Assembly (NCBI GenBank): GCA_022606135.1
Contig: JABYQN010000015.1
Span: 620,001 to 684,000 of the forward strand
From: Fomes fomentarius
Lineage: Eukaryota > Basidiomycota > Agaricomycetes > Polyporales > Polyporaceae
Direction: 5' to 3'
DNA length: 64,000 bases
Below the pieces are notes generated by a model. It did not search any database, was not told the origin of the DNA, and worked only from the letters and a program-made list of their open reading frames with translations. Below are positions 11,425 through 22,520 of this stretch, piece by piece (within the stretch, counting starts at the first letter, position 1; each line of letters begins with the position of its first letter). The position numbers were made by a program, and so were the translations under genes.

Positions 11425-11915
11425 TTCATACACGCGCCAAAATAGGTCGCATGACAGGATAAAGATGGTACGGAATAAATGTGATGTGTATGGTGTATGT
11501 GTGACCAGATGGACGCACGCTCCACCGAACGAGATATAGTCCGGTTCGCACAGTGGAACATGGGATCTTCAGCATGAGAGGCGAATATCGAGGCAGCGCT
11601 GATGTCGGTGGGCGGTGTCGAGAGACCGGCGCGAGGAGCTCGAATGGTATTCGAGAGGAAGTTGGAAACCCAGCGAGTAGGGAGTGCTGTAGGCGTGAAG
11701 TATGACGATTGGGTGCGCTGGATTTCAGGAGTTTATAGGCGTGTAGGAGAGGAGGGCGGCAGAGAGGGAGAACGTAGATGGCTGGCCGGGGAGTGTTCTG
11801 GACTAGTCTGAATTCGTTGTCGTCGTGACGGCTGCCCGCTCTCGAGTCTTCCAACGGCGTGTTGATGTCTATGAGCATGTCTGACAACTTAGAAGTGGTC
11901 GGTACGGATTGCAGA
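11425..11915 (-). pseudogene. Rearranged fragment of OXR1 (TLDc-protein) gene
   Basis: On the minus strand, 11915-11555 corresponds to the Ser/Pro-rich middle of the OXR1 gene (around 28409-28750). It joins directly to a piece equal to about 29447-29480 (end of the third exon, reading CEPDYISF in the intact copy), then to 3' UTR sequence like that near 29810-29920. About 700 bp and then 330 bp have therefore been deleted and the remainder fused. The start, most of the TLDc domain and the proper end are missing, so it is a dead fragment. The 3' UTR-like sequence leads into F-box copy C. Confidence 0.75.
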
Positions 11916-12775
11916 CCGTCTTTATGCAATTTGTCATGGTGCGATCTTCCATCATGCGATGACGTTGACATCGAGGAGAATCCGAGCAGAGTCCGAATGG
12001 AGCACAACGATCACGTCAGTATGGCGCAGAAAGCTCGCAGCATGCACACCATGTTCCACTGCAGAGTGTGCTCGTGTGTGCTGAATACAAGGGAATTCCG
12101 AATGTGTCTTGCTGCCTATCCGCAATGAACTGTCTTGGTTTCAAGTACCTGGCAATGATTGGTTGGCTTCGCACTTGAACGAAAACTTGGCAGCGCTCTG
12201 GACTCAGGTCATCGAGCAGAGAGGATCTATGTCGTAGTCAGTAGCATTCCGAAGTACAAGAGAATAAGGAACAGATGGAGAGGATTAACTCTAGTGGGAC
12301 CGTGTAGTCCAGGATTCCAATGGATATGGGTCAAATGGCTGTGGCTTGCTCTTGGGGCAAAGGTAGTATGGTGAGGCGTTCGCGAGACACCTCAGGCTCA
12401 ACTCGGCGTTTTAGCCTAGAAAGTTACAAGTCGCACTGGCCATTTCTACATGATAGCCTGATACCTACGCGATAATGTGGATGGATCTGTAATCACATCG
12501 GAGGCGGCCTTGTAGACAGGTAGACAGTCGGACGTCGTTCTTCAATGTATTCTTCGGCGATTGGTACTTAATAGAGAGCAGCACAGACTCTCAACAATAT
12601 ATAGTTGAGTGTTGTGAGCTTGGCAAACAATGTACTCACCGGGCGTACCCTCACGGTTCCGGCTTCGTGCAAGAGGCAACGAGGTTTCGGAGTTGAACCA
12701 CTCGGCTGACGTGTCCAAGTCAGGCGCCAGAGAATCGATTTGTTTGAGCGCTAACCTGGTTGTTCTTCCACAGCC

Positions 12776-14540
12776 ATGACCTTCACCCACCGGAGCTCGC
12801 TTCCGATCGAGCTCTGGAGGCTCATCATAGGACATCTCGCACACGAAGACAAGAAAAGCTGTCTTCTAGTATCCAGCCAACTCCATGATGTCGCCCTCTC
12901 AGAGCTATTCTCGCATGTCACTCTGTACCTCGGGCTCTGGACGACTCGTGGACACAAAGATAATTGGAATGAAGGGGAGAGAGCCGAGATGGAGAGACTG
13001 AAGAAGACTACCTGGGAGGTCTTGCGTCACGTCTCGTGTACACCGGCCTTTGCGACGATCATCAAACAACTGTCGGTGCGCGCGTACACACAGGGAGACG
13101 GTCTGTTTGAGCTCTGTAAGTCTTTTTTGACAAGTACAGTTGCTTCTAAGCTCTGTTCGCCTGATATTGCATGTATCGTCGCAGTCTGTCTTGCCGAGGC
13201 GCTCCAAAAGCTCGACAGCCTACAATCATTGCGGTGGTACGGCTCGTCCCCGTTGCCCAACTCGATTGTGTTCGATGCTCTAGCAAAACGCGCGTGCCCC
13301 ACTCTCATCGATCTACGTCTGCCGTGCGCATCTTCATCTCTCCCTATCAGTACATCTCTGACCGATGAATGTGCACAGGGTACTTGGGGCGGCCGTACCG
13401 TCTCTCGCTGCATTCACCGGTCTTCACTCTCTGCATCTCTATGACGGCTCGGTCTTCGGAGACCCGAACCTCGAGAACGGAGAAGGTTACATCTATGCCA
13501 CGATTGAGACCAACTCTAAAACTTTGACGCGACTGTCCATATCCGGTGACGTCATATGGGCATGTCCAATCCGCTCACTCACCAACCTCCACGAGCTTGA
13601 ACTCATCCTGCCGAATGAGCTCGGCGGGCTCGCGCTGATATTTCGCCACTGCGTGGACTTGCGCTCTTTAACCTTGCATCTAGACAGTATCGCGGATGAG
13701 CATCCGTTCTTCCCATTGCTGCAGTCGAATCCCACGGCGCTCCCCGCACTCACCGCGTTCAAACTCATTAGCCACTCAGACTTCGACGTGACGAGCGCCC
13801 ATGGACAGATCCTTGCCAACTTTTTGGAGAACAAGACAAACCTGCACATGCTTGACATCGACATCTGCACCTACCACGTGTCGGACGAAGAGCGTGTAGC
13901 ATCGTACCTCAATATCCTGCCAGCGCTTCCAGCTCTGAACGTGTTGGGACTGAATCTCAACGATTGCTACGAGGATGCACTACTATTTGACAAGCTGATA
14001 CCCATCAACGTAACCGCTTTTCTGCTTCGAGTGGAAGTACAGTTCTTTGAGGACACACTGCTGCGAGGATCGATCGATCTGGTATGTCATGATGTCGCGA
14101 TCGACCTACACCCTCACAGTCATCTTGTGTTTCAGCTCAGGAAACGCAAATCTCTTGAATACTTGCACATCATCGACTACACCGGTAATACAGAATTCAC
14201 AATTCTTCAACTCCTCGAGGACCATCCCGAGCCTCTGCGGCTGATCGGATACGGTCCTTATCTCCGCTGGATCGAGCATGATCCCGAAGAAGGAACACCG
14301 AGATACTCTCCTTCATGGTCATTTGAGAGGGTAGCACATCAAACTGTCGAGACCTTTGGATGTGCTGACTGGGAGTGGCTGTTTCGACACCACGATCACC
14401 ATGGCATTGGTATGTTTCTCCTTCAGTTCACGTGTGTCTGCGCCCTGACAATCACCCAGGGGACTGATTCCTGGGCAGGATTAAATCGCCGCAATTTGAT
14501 TGACTACATATGGGTACAGAACTCAAAGCTTCACGCGTAG
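12776..14540 (+). CDS. F-box/LRR-like protein, copy 1
   Basis: The N-terminus (SSLPIELWRLIIGHLAHED, then LLVSSQLHDVALSELF) is an F-box-like motif. The rest has irregular Leu-rich segments (LHSLHLYDG, LTRLSISGDV, LHELELILP, LRSLTLHLDS, LNVLGLNLND) as in fungal F-box/LRR substrate receptors. Exons are about 12776-13323, 13379-14081 and 14136-14409 or beyond. Intron 13324-13378 joins LRLP to VLGAAVPSL. Intron 14082-14135 is supported because the paralogue at 39.8 kb carries 4 extra bases exactly there. A possible last intron at 14410-14459 would end the protein soon after the conserved DWEWLFRHHDHHGIG (stop near 14467); unspliced, the frame runs to 14540. Close paralogue at 39325-41048, distant one at 34487-36270. 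Confidence 0.7.
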
Positions 14541-14792
14541 CCCCAATTCCGCACTGCTGCAGTGCTATGTACTATCCATCCTCTTGAAGTTCTCGAGATG
14601 TCGTCCGTCCAGTCCAACTACATCTCGGATAAATCCTCAACACCTCCATACCCGATCAGCATTCATATCATCGTAGCGGTCCCATCCGTGTCCCGATGTG
14701 ACTAAAGGGTAGCGTAACTGTGACTCGCATTGAGTGTGACAACATGTGACGACCCCGTCACCCAAGTGCAACCCAGTTGACGACTAAGTAGT

Positions 14793-15301
14793 ATGAATGC
14801 GCAAAGAGTTCCTCCTGACTACACTTATACAACGATGATACGTCGGCCGAGTGGTCAGGCGTCGGATCCTGTGCGATCATGGCCTACGAGCTGCTTACGA
14901 GGTGAGTTTGTACCAGTACCTCGTGCCACCACCAGCGACACGCTCCCTGAATCTTCCGACTCTCTTGAAGCGGCGGGCACCTTTCTTAGTGTTTCAAGCT
15001 TGGACGCTGGATAATGGCATGCTCTCGAGCAAAGCTGTTGACACTGCTGGATCTCCCTGACGATCCGACTCTTCGAGGCCTGCACGATCCAACAGCCTTC
15101 TGGACCATGGTGGCGCTACTCCCTTCTCCGTTCAGTCGGAGGCAAGAAAACGCGGATGAGTATGGAATTGCGCGATCGCTATCGGACGGACACAGATTGG
15201 CCCCGGAAAATGCGCGCGCCCCATGACTGGTCGCTCTGGCAGTTTCCCCCGCATGCTTACTCCTGACTCGGCGCGGCTGACTATTCTTGAATGTGGGTGA
15301 G
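14793..15301 (+). other. Possible small gene downstream of F-box/LRR copy 1
   Basis: Between the F-box/LRR gene and the arm end lies a sequence that may encode a small protein. Here a frame reads MACSRAKLLTLLDLP and then WTMVALLPSPFSRRQENADE to a stop near 15226. The copy at 38992-38578 keeps the second block and lacks 57 nt (19 codons) before it, an in-frame change suggesting coding constraint. A GTGAGT...TTCTTAG intron may precede it (about 14901-14989). The N-terminal exons differ in phase between copies and the two C-termini diverge after a 2-bp indel. No family recognised. Confidence 0.3.
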
Positions 15302-15372
15302 GACTCGACGAAATGTCACCATACGGGTCTCGGCCTCTTGAGTTGGGGACCAGATTTTCTGTCGTTCATCTG

Positions 15373-16524
15373 AATCTCAAGGTCGAGCCGGCCCTGGACG
15401 TCACGTCTGTCGCGCAGCAGTATCCTGACCATATCAAAACGACGGTGTTTTACTCTGAGCCCGTCGAGGCCGATGTGCTCGGGAAGGACTATAACGTGTG
15501 CCTTGAAGGCGTGCACGCGACCGTTCCGGACAGCCTGCACCCAGCTGATCTGTCGCTTTGGGCCCTCGACACGGACGAGGGTGTTCAGCATCGAGAGGAG
15601 AGGAGTAACGCCGACGCCGGCGGAGAGGAGGACGAGGGGGGCGGAGGAGATTCGACATCCAGCCGGGATGCTCGTACCACGCGTTGTCGAGGTTCCCCGA
15701 GAGCGCGTGTGTGTGGATGCCGGGCTCGCAGCATCTGAGGGAGTATCTGATAGAGAGTAGGTCAGGATCGAGTATCCAGAGAATGGAACGCCGGGTGGAT
15801 ACGTACTGTCTGTTTTGGGTGATACCGAGCTGTGGGATAAATCTCTGAATGGAAATGTACTGTCCTGGGCGATACGGCTCTAGCGCCTGGCCGTCCTTCG
15901 GGCGGAAGTAGAAGCTCGTGATCTCGTCACTTTCCTTCACTTTCTTCTCGACGATGAAGTCATGCCAACCGACCCAGGCGGCAGCCTCGTACAGTTTGCG
16001 CTCAAGGCCGATGAAGGTGTGTGCGAGATTCCAGTAGGCGACACCCCAGGCATCGTACAGGTGGCCCTTGAAGGTGTCGGCGCCAACGATGTCGGTGATC
16101 GCCTTCATGAGATACTCGCCAACGGCAGCGTAGTGTGACGGCTGGATGTGTACGGATGCGTGCTTGTGAGCGATACGCTCCACGAAAGGGAGGATCGGGG
16201 TGAGGTCCTCGATATGCGACGCATACGCGTAGATGGAACGAGCGATAATCTCGGGCTGGTGCCCACGCTGAAAGAGAACGAGTCCGACTCAGGATGCGGT
16301 TGACTGAGAACGAACGCTGCATGAGAACATACAACTTGCTTGGTCCGGCTGAAGATGTTCTGGAGCTCAGGATGCGCCGCGAGCATCTGCGAGTACATAC
16401 GGGTTGTGATGGCGAGGCCGTGCTCCGCGAGTACAGGCACAGTGGCGGCTGCCAGCTTGCGCTGCTCAGCGGTCAGTGGAGAAGGGTGAGGGAGGTCGGC
16501 ACCGGTTTCGATGTTTTCGGCCAT
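15373..16524 (-). pseudogene. Broken flavohemoglobin copy
   Basis: Paralogue of the intact gene at 36789-38215. The globin part (ATG at 16524, intron near 16335-16270, then HKHASVHIQPSHY) and the start of the reductase part are preserved. The C-terminal half is wrecked. Compared with the intact copy, about 80 bp is missing around 15650 and more bases around the QYEHPGW and SLSDAP regions. A 92-bp piece (15402-15493) is inverted between two ACGT tetranucleotides. The last about 55 codons, including the NAD-binding YVCGPEEF block, are absent because sequence switches to the end of arm 1 at 15372/15373. The upstream region including the TATA box (16596-16605) is still like that of the intact gene. 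Confidence 0.85.
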
Positions 16525-17019
16525 GTTGTCGAGGGTGTGTAGGTACTGAGATTGATGTAAGACTGGCCGTCTTCCTGTGAGGGCCTCACCGGGCTGTATA
16601 TATACGTAATGCTGGGGCTGCTACCGGAGAAGTTCGACATTGGATCTTCTCCGGTTGAACGAACGTGGCCCGTGGCACCACACCCGAGCGTCAGCACACT
16701 GACCCACCGTACGGCAATCAAGAGGAGTCAAATGACCGTGTGTCGACTAGACGTAGGCTCCGGTGATTGTGTGATGTGGGGCGACGACGGAGAACCACCT
16801 TGAGCCTAAATGTCTCGTTTGAGCAAGACAGAGTCCTCGGGAAGCTCGAAAGCATAGCACCCCAGCGCCAGAAGGAGGCAGTGACTCTGAAATTTGAGCG
16901 TAAGCTGTCAGTGTTATACAACAGTCATCCTGAGTCGTTCAACTTATAAGCATATATATAAGTACTTGTTGTTTTCGACGCGTTCCCGATGTCGACCTCG
17001 CAGCGTACCGCAAGCCTCC
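16525..17019. other. Divergent intergenic region, flavohemoglobin relic / F-box copy D
   Basis: Up to about 16745 it is the duplicated flavohemoglobin promoter region (compare 38216-38490), with GTATATATAC at 16596-16605 about 75 bp before the ATG. From 16750 to 17019 it is unique apart from the 5' flank of the F-box family just before 17020. No gene seen. Confidence 0.45.
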
Positions 17020-19616
17020 ATGAGCGTTGAGACGAACGGCGTACAGCGCCTTAGAGCCCTGAGGTCATGGAGGTGGAGAGGCAGCCTGCAACTTGAAGAA
17101 CTCCCGCACTTGGCGATTGAGATCCAACTCAAAGTACGTTCGCGGCGTCTCATGATTGATGTGTCCAACGTTTGAATGCGAATTGATACGAAATAGGTGT
17201 ACTCTTACCTATATTCTTCAGATCTGCTCGCGCTCGCGCGTACATGCAAAAAATTCCGCGCGTTCTTCCTCCACCGTTCGAATGAGCCGCTCTGGCACGG
17301 CGCACACGAGAACGCGGGGAACCTCCCGCCGTGTCCACCATTCATGAGCGAACCCGCGTTCATGAACCTCTTGTTCAGCACATATTGTCAGGTACGCGCC
17401 CCAATTGTGTCGTTACATGAACCTACTTTTGAACTAGCTCATCATTCTACGTGTGCAGAATTGTGGAAAGTCCCGTGTGTGGAAGGCGATGTGGGCTTGG
17501 TTCTCGCGATACTGTCCAAAGTGTATGATCGCGCTGTGAGTCGCTTGGTACTCCTGCGTTCGCTCGTAAGCTCGTAAGCTCGTAAGTCTGACCTAATCAC
17601 ATACTACTTGGAGGTCGTATTCGTACAACGAAGCCCGAGACAAGATATTGAGTGTTGATCAAGCCGAGATATTCAGGAGCAGCGCGCTCTTCAGGCTGTT
17701 TGGATTGTATAAGACCCAGGAGGCGTGAGTTATCTTTTCGTCCAATCAATGCCGACCGTCTACGTACACAATACTCACTTGTACTAGAGCCTGGTAGATG
17801 ATGGCACCAGTCACGTGTTTCGATTCCGCAAAACACATGTCGACTCCTTCATGCAAGCACTCGACCAACTTGCGAAGCCGTTCACAGACGAGGCTAGGTC
17901 GCAGGTCATTGGGAGGCAGAAGGGTATATAGAACCTAAGCTACCAGTGAGCATGCGTTCCGCAGCTGCGAGCCCCTCCCTGAAGCTCATTTTTAACTAGT
18001 ATATAAAAGCCTGTAAAGACTGGCACGATAAATGGCAGACAGCGCGAGCTGACCGTTTCGCAGCCAAGCGTCGCGAACACTTCATAGAGTGAGCAGCTAC
18101 ACATTGCGAAGTCCCCGCCTTACTCTATCGTACAGGATCCTTGACCGTCTCAAAGAAAAGGGATGGGATCAAGAAGTCGAGCTGCTTCAACGTGACCGTT
18201 GGCATATCACAGAGATCAAAGAATAACAAGTCGTACGACAACCGTCCAAGTTGAGACCGAAATGCACGTTATCTGCTACATGTGTTGTGGATCTTCCCGT
18301 CGTTACTCAATGCTCGTTCTTCTAGCATGGGAGAAGGTGTTCAAGGCTATCTATCCTACTCTGTGGCCATACCGGCATAAGAGACTCGTGCAGGAATGCA
18401 CGGCAGTCTTCCGCACGCGCTTCGCGGCGCTTCAGGCTGCGATACTCGCCCATTACATCCAACTTCCTCGCACCGCACCAATGGACTATCATCCTAACCA
18501 CGTCGACCTTGCATTTATGGAAGAGTGCAGGGCAATCGCCGATGTACCAACAGACAAGAGCGTTACCCAAGAGGACTTTGCACCTCTCATTCCCGAACTC
18601 GGTGCCCGTTGGGAGCGAGAATGCAAGAAAGGACTGACTGAGGCGGTCATCGCGCATCTGCCAGCGCCACTGCCCGACGATGTGGATGTCCTTGGCCTTG
18701 GCATTTCGGTTTTCGCGTGCATGCGTTGCACGCTCGCCAGGGCTCGACATTCTCCACGACCGCATGCATTCTATCGCTATCCCGCAGTACTCGGCCACCC
18801 TTGCACGCACTACTTTTCCTCCAAAAATGCGGACAACGAGAACATGGAAGTCTATCCGACGCTGGTTACGATGCGCCCGACAGAAGAGGTGAAGGGTAAC
18901 CGGTACCCCTTTTCAGTCTCCCAGGTCGACCTCGGCTCGACCATGCTTTCCCTGCGCAATATCATGGAAACTATGGGGCTCGACCCTTTGCGGACCACGG
19001 CGGAGGAGCTACAAGCATGCTCCGCGCGGCTTAGGTGTAGATGGTGCGAGGTGGAGACAGCGAGACGTTCTGACCATGACATAGGTTGTGTCTCATCGTC
19101 CTCGTCGTCAGAGAGATCGCGCACTGTCATCGCTACAATTTATTCGTGGGAGGCCGCGGTGCGTGTCACATCTCTGATACCGTGGTGATGGCTGCCCATT
19201 TGCGGCCACTGATGTCCTCTCCGATGAACAGCTGCACCATTCCTTCTGCCACAGTCCTTGGCACTGGTCGCACGATCCCACTCCTCATTGGGTGCTCGCC
19301 AATACTTGTGCTGCTAATGAACCCGAAGAAGTGCTCTCGTTGATGACAGAGGGCGCTGTATGGGCGTGTTCTTTATGCGTGCGGTGGGAGGACTATGGCG
19401 ATGGAATCAAGGTGCATCTTCTGAAAAAGTAGGTTTTCCTGGCGTGAGCTCTGCGCTAGCCCCCATTTGCGGTCTGCTCACGTTATCAACAGGCATGATA
19501 TAGAATACTCGGATGACTGCATCCAGGATGGAACGATCTATCTTCATCAGGGCAAGAGCACTCTTCTCATGCGCCCTCCTGTCTACCTGGAGAACGATGG
19601 TGGTAGTAATGTGTGA
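17020..19616 (+). pseudogene. F-box gene copy D, broken
   Basis: All ten exons are present: exon 1 17020-17133, exon 2 17197-17391, exon 3 17459-17535, exon 4 from 17614, final TGA 19614-19616. Exon 5 has two single-base losses (near 17790 and at 17917-17925). Exon 7 has TAA at 18224-18226 where copy B reads TTA (Leu) in EELQVVRQPSK. The donor after exon 7 is T|GCACGT rather than GT. Exon 8 is open and well conserved (CMRC, HPCTHY, CSARLRCRWC), as is the C2H2-like finger of exons 9-10. The first usable ATG follows an in-frame stop in the older start region, so the N-terminus is shorter than in copy C. Confidence 0.8.
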
Positions 19617-20406
19617 TACTTTGTACCTTGCTCGGTGCGGTCACTCGCATGTCTCGCTCCGAGTGTGGACGCTGATGCCATGCTACCTAATTTCTATGTT
19701 AGTGCACTGCTCGACCATTCAAGCCGATATTCGGAAACCCTTGGACCTGAGTAATGCGCATTTGTGTTATCAGAGCCCAGTTACAGCGCGGCGCGGGAGC
19801 CAAATGGAGGTTAATCACGATGGAGTTTAGCATCCGGCCAGGCGGCAGGGCAGAGATTTTCATTCAATAGTGAGAGAAACGGAGTTTTGGAACGCTTCGG
19901 GGGTCCGCGTGACGCCAGCTCGCTGACGATGAGTTCCCAAAGCTCGGTCGGGATGTAGAGCCTTTTTCCCCGGGGCGGGTTGCGCCATGGTGATGGACTC
20001 TACAGTGAAGTAGTACCTCATGATAACGGTGACTCACCAGAGGTCACTTCATGGTATGAAGCCCAAGACAGGCTTCGAGCTTGGTCTTTGTTGAACGCGC
20101 GACAGTATTACTCATAGTTTGACATATGCGAAATGATTGATATGCATCGTGTGCAGTTGGCTGTAGTATGAAGCGATAACGATAACCTACGGTTGAATCG
20201 CGCTTGCAAAGAGTTGCACGTACTTGTTGAGACTTGTCCATGTTTCATTGATGTTGCTCAAGGCAATCAAAGTGCGACCGGCGATCTCGGGGACTCTCAC
20301 TGGCAGGGACCCTATATTGATGATCTGACCCCGCGAGGCTCCTCACTCGAGCTCATCATCATCGCATTCCCCCGCTTACTGAGCTCGCTCTGTGCATCGT
20401 CCATTC
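19617..20406. other. Gap between F-box copy D and the BTB gene
   Basis: The first 250 bases resemble the 3' flank of other F-box copies (GTGCGGTCACTCGCAT, then GCTACCTAATTTC). From 19870 on I see nothing recognisable; the 20100-20406 part probably includes the promoter and 5' UTR of the BTB gene. Confidence 0.3.
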
Positions 20407-22520
20407 ATGGAGACGATCCCAGATACGGAAGTATCGCCTTCTGGGCCCGGAGAAGACATGGCCGCGGAAGACGAGATAGTGAGGGACACCGAAATTTGGT
20501 TCGACGACGGCTCCATCGTCCTTCTCGCGGGCAAGACCGCGTTCAAGGTCTACCATGGCATCCTCTCCGCGCATTCCGTGGTACTCGCGGACATGTTCAG
20601 CTTCTCACAGCCCGAGTCCGCCCCGAACCTAGATGGCTGCCCACTACTGTATCTCTCGGACAACCCTGTCAACCTGCGTCACCTTCTCCAGGAGCTTTTT
20701 CCGAGACCTACGATGTGAGCGTGACTCTCAGTCAATCGGCATGATTATAGCTCGAGCCTCGAGGTTACTCACATCTAAGTACCACCAGCGCTGCCATATC
20801 GATCACCTTCCATCACGTCTCCGCCGTCATCCGGCTCGCACACAAGTACCAATTTGAATACTTGCTCAAGCAACACCATCAGGAAAAACCCCATTCCATA
20901 ATTAGTGATAAGTTATATATCAGAACCGATATCAGCAATAACATGGGACAGAGGATGTGCACACACTTGAAAATGAGTGAAAGGGTACCCTACGTCTTTC
21001 GAATTGTTTGCAAATTGCCCACATCGTCGAGAGATGTAATCTCAGACTTGTATGAGTGTTCGGTTGTCCTAGTACCTGCCCAAATTCACGCCGAAGTCTC
21101 AACGGCGCCGGCCCTAAGTCTTTCGGCAACCTCCGAGGTCGCGCCAGCGACATTAGTCGTTCGACTTTTTTCCATCGTCCGACCACCACAGTTCTCCCCT
21201 CTTGGCTTGCTTCCCTCTGTTCAGCGTGTTCTGCGATCCACCCCTCAACTTCTGTTGACTACCTATGGACTCCATGTGTGGGATAGCCGAATCGCCCAGG
21301 TAGGCGCATCATTCTCAGGTACGTAAGCGGGGATTGTCAACCAACTTTGTAAATCGTCGTTCCTTGCCTTCCATCCTGGTGAGTCTGTTCGCAGTACCGC
21401 AAAGTAAGTTCTATCTCTCCTAGGTGAGTTCGTCATAACTATATGTGAGTGGTGCATCCTGGTCACTCTTCATCCATCCTATGTACATGTCACGATGCAG
21501 AGGTAGGTCAAGTGGACCTTGAAGACTCGTCCAGGTGTGTGGTCGTTCTCTGATCGGCAAGTTCGTGGCATCAGGGGTACTGACAATATCTCAGCAGGGT
21601 ATTCACTGGGGTTGGCCCTCGGAGTCGTCTCGAGGTCGTTATGGTAGTTAGATATGTGTATATGTGTAAGATGCTGTAGTACTATGTCATAAGCAATATA
21701 CTGTTGAACCAAACCGTGAATTGTGTGCTTAAGAGTGGTAGCAGTGCAATCAGGTGGTCCTGTTGTGAGGATAATGGTCTGCTACTGGTCCGATACTGGT
21801 CTCTCGTTAGGAAGGGACTTATGTTTTTAGTCTAACGCCCTAATGCCTCTGTTTAGATGTTATTATACATAATTCGCGAATCGAGTTTTTCCTGATGACC
21901 TCGACCTCCTCACCGACTTCTACACCCCGGTCCACGCCCACTGGATCAAGCCTGATTCCGACTCAACGACATCTGCGCTGTACATCAAGCCCGCCGATGC
22001 CATCGACGTCGTCTACCTCGCGGGGCTCACGGGCACGGACATCCTACTCCCGCTTGCGTACCTCCACTGTGCGACCCTCGGCTCAAAAGTCGTCCGGGGC
22101 TACGTGCGCGAGGACAAAACGCGGACCTGCCTGACCCAAGCCGCTCTAGAACGCGTCGTCCGAGGCCGGGAGTCACTCCTCATGCAGGACATCATCCATG
22201 GTGCGAAGCTCGGAAGCCTCCTCGCGCAGGTCGGGGCGATCGAGGGGTGCATTTCCAGCGCCGAGTGCCGTAAGTCATCGACGACGTTCTGGGCGGAGAG
22301 AATGAACCACACGCTCGGGGAGGGCGCAGACCCACTCGTCCTCCGTCCGTGGCGGGACGTCGTCTACATGTCGATGAGCCCGTGCGACGTGTGTCGTGCG
22401 GCGATCAGTCGAAAGGACCCGCTTGGTCGGGCGTGCGAGAGCACTTGGAGGAACTTGCCACATATGTTTGGGCTCAAGGTCCCGGCTTGGGAGGATGCGC
22501 AAAAGTGTGATATGAAGTGA
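20407..22520 (+). pseudogene. BTB/POZ-domain gene interrupted by a transposon
   Basis: Exon 1 (20407-20716) encodes the start of a BTB/POZ domain (DTEIWFDDGSIVLLAGKTAF, HSVVLADMF). An intron GTGAGC...CACCAG (about 20717-20789) leads to exon 2, AISITFHHVSAVIRLAHKYQ, the typical end of a fungal BTB domain. The frame reaches CAC CAT at 20879 and is then broken by 1017 bp of foreign DNA. It resumes at GAC 21897 (DLDLLTDFYTP, DAIDVVYLAGLTG, LPLAYLHC) and runs to TGA 22518-22520. The C-terminal half has the usual Cys-rich end (SPCDVCRAAI). Removing 20880-21896 restores one frame. BTB proteins of this kind may act as Cullin-3 adaptors, but no partner is shown. The allele is probably inactive unless the insert is spliced out. 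Confidence 0.65.
20880..21894. mobile_element. Non-autonomous DNA transposon, TIR CAGGAAAAAC, AT target duplication
   Basis: The insert starts CAGGAAAAAC and ends GTTTTTCCTG. With the flanking CAT/ATG the inverted match is 13 bp perfect, and partial similarity continues about 22 bp further inward. Flanks are ..CAT and AT.., consistent with a 2-bp AT duplication. Excision of element plus one AT rejoins the BTB reading frame exactly. No transposase is visible in its 1015 bp, so it would need a helper. A second element with the same ends and the same AT flanks lies at 57095-58459. An AT duplication is known to me for ISL2EU-type elements, but assignment to a superfamily is tentative. Confidence 0.75.

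Larger units (their letters stand above)
11908..15372 (+). repeat. Inverted duplication, arm 1 (partner 38509-41950)
   Basis: The whole segment reappears in reverse complement at 38509-41950. Examples are 11930-12080 against 41765-41940, the F-box/LRR gene against 41048-39325, and 15280-15372 against 38509-38580. The arms are highly similar with small indels. Outside them similarity stops at once: OXR1 fragment on the left and flavohemoglobin 3' part on the right here, against unrelated sequence and flavohemoglobin 5' flank at the partner. The stretch 12130-12775 inside the arm is the shared upstream region of the F-box/LRR gene and shows no gene of its own. Confidence 0.8.

Noticed and set aside
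15434..16183. A 249-codon minus-strand open stretch as a separate gene
   Set aside because: It is the flavohemoglobin relic read through an intron, a deletion and an inverted segment; the C-terminal part is not a real protein.
20862..21326. Continuation of the BTB frame into the insert as a longer native protein
   Set aside because: The frame after 20879 lies inside the TIR-bounded element and has no BTB-family similarity, while the true continuation is found at 21897.
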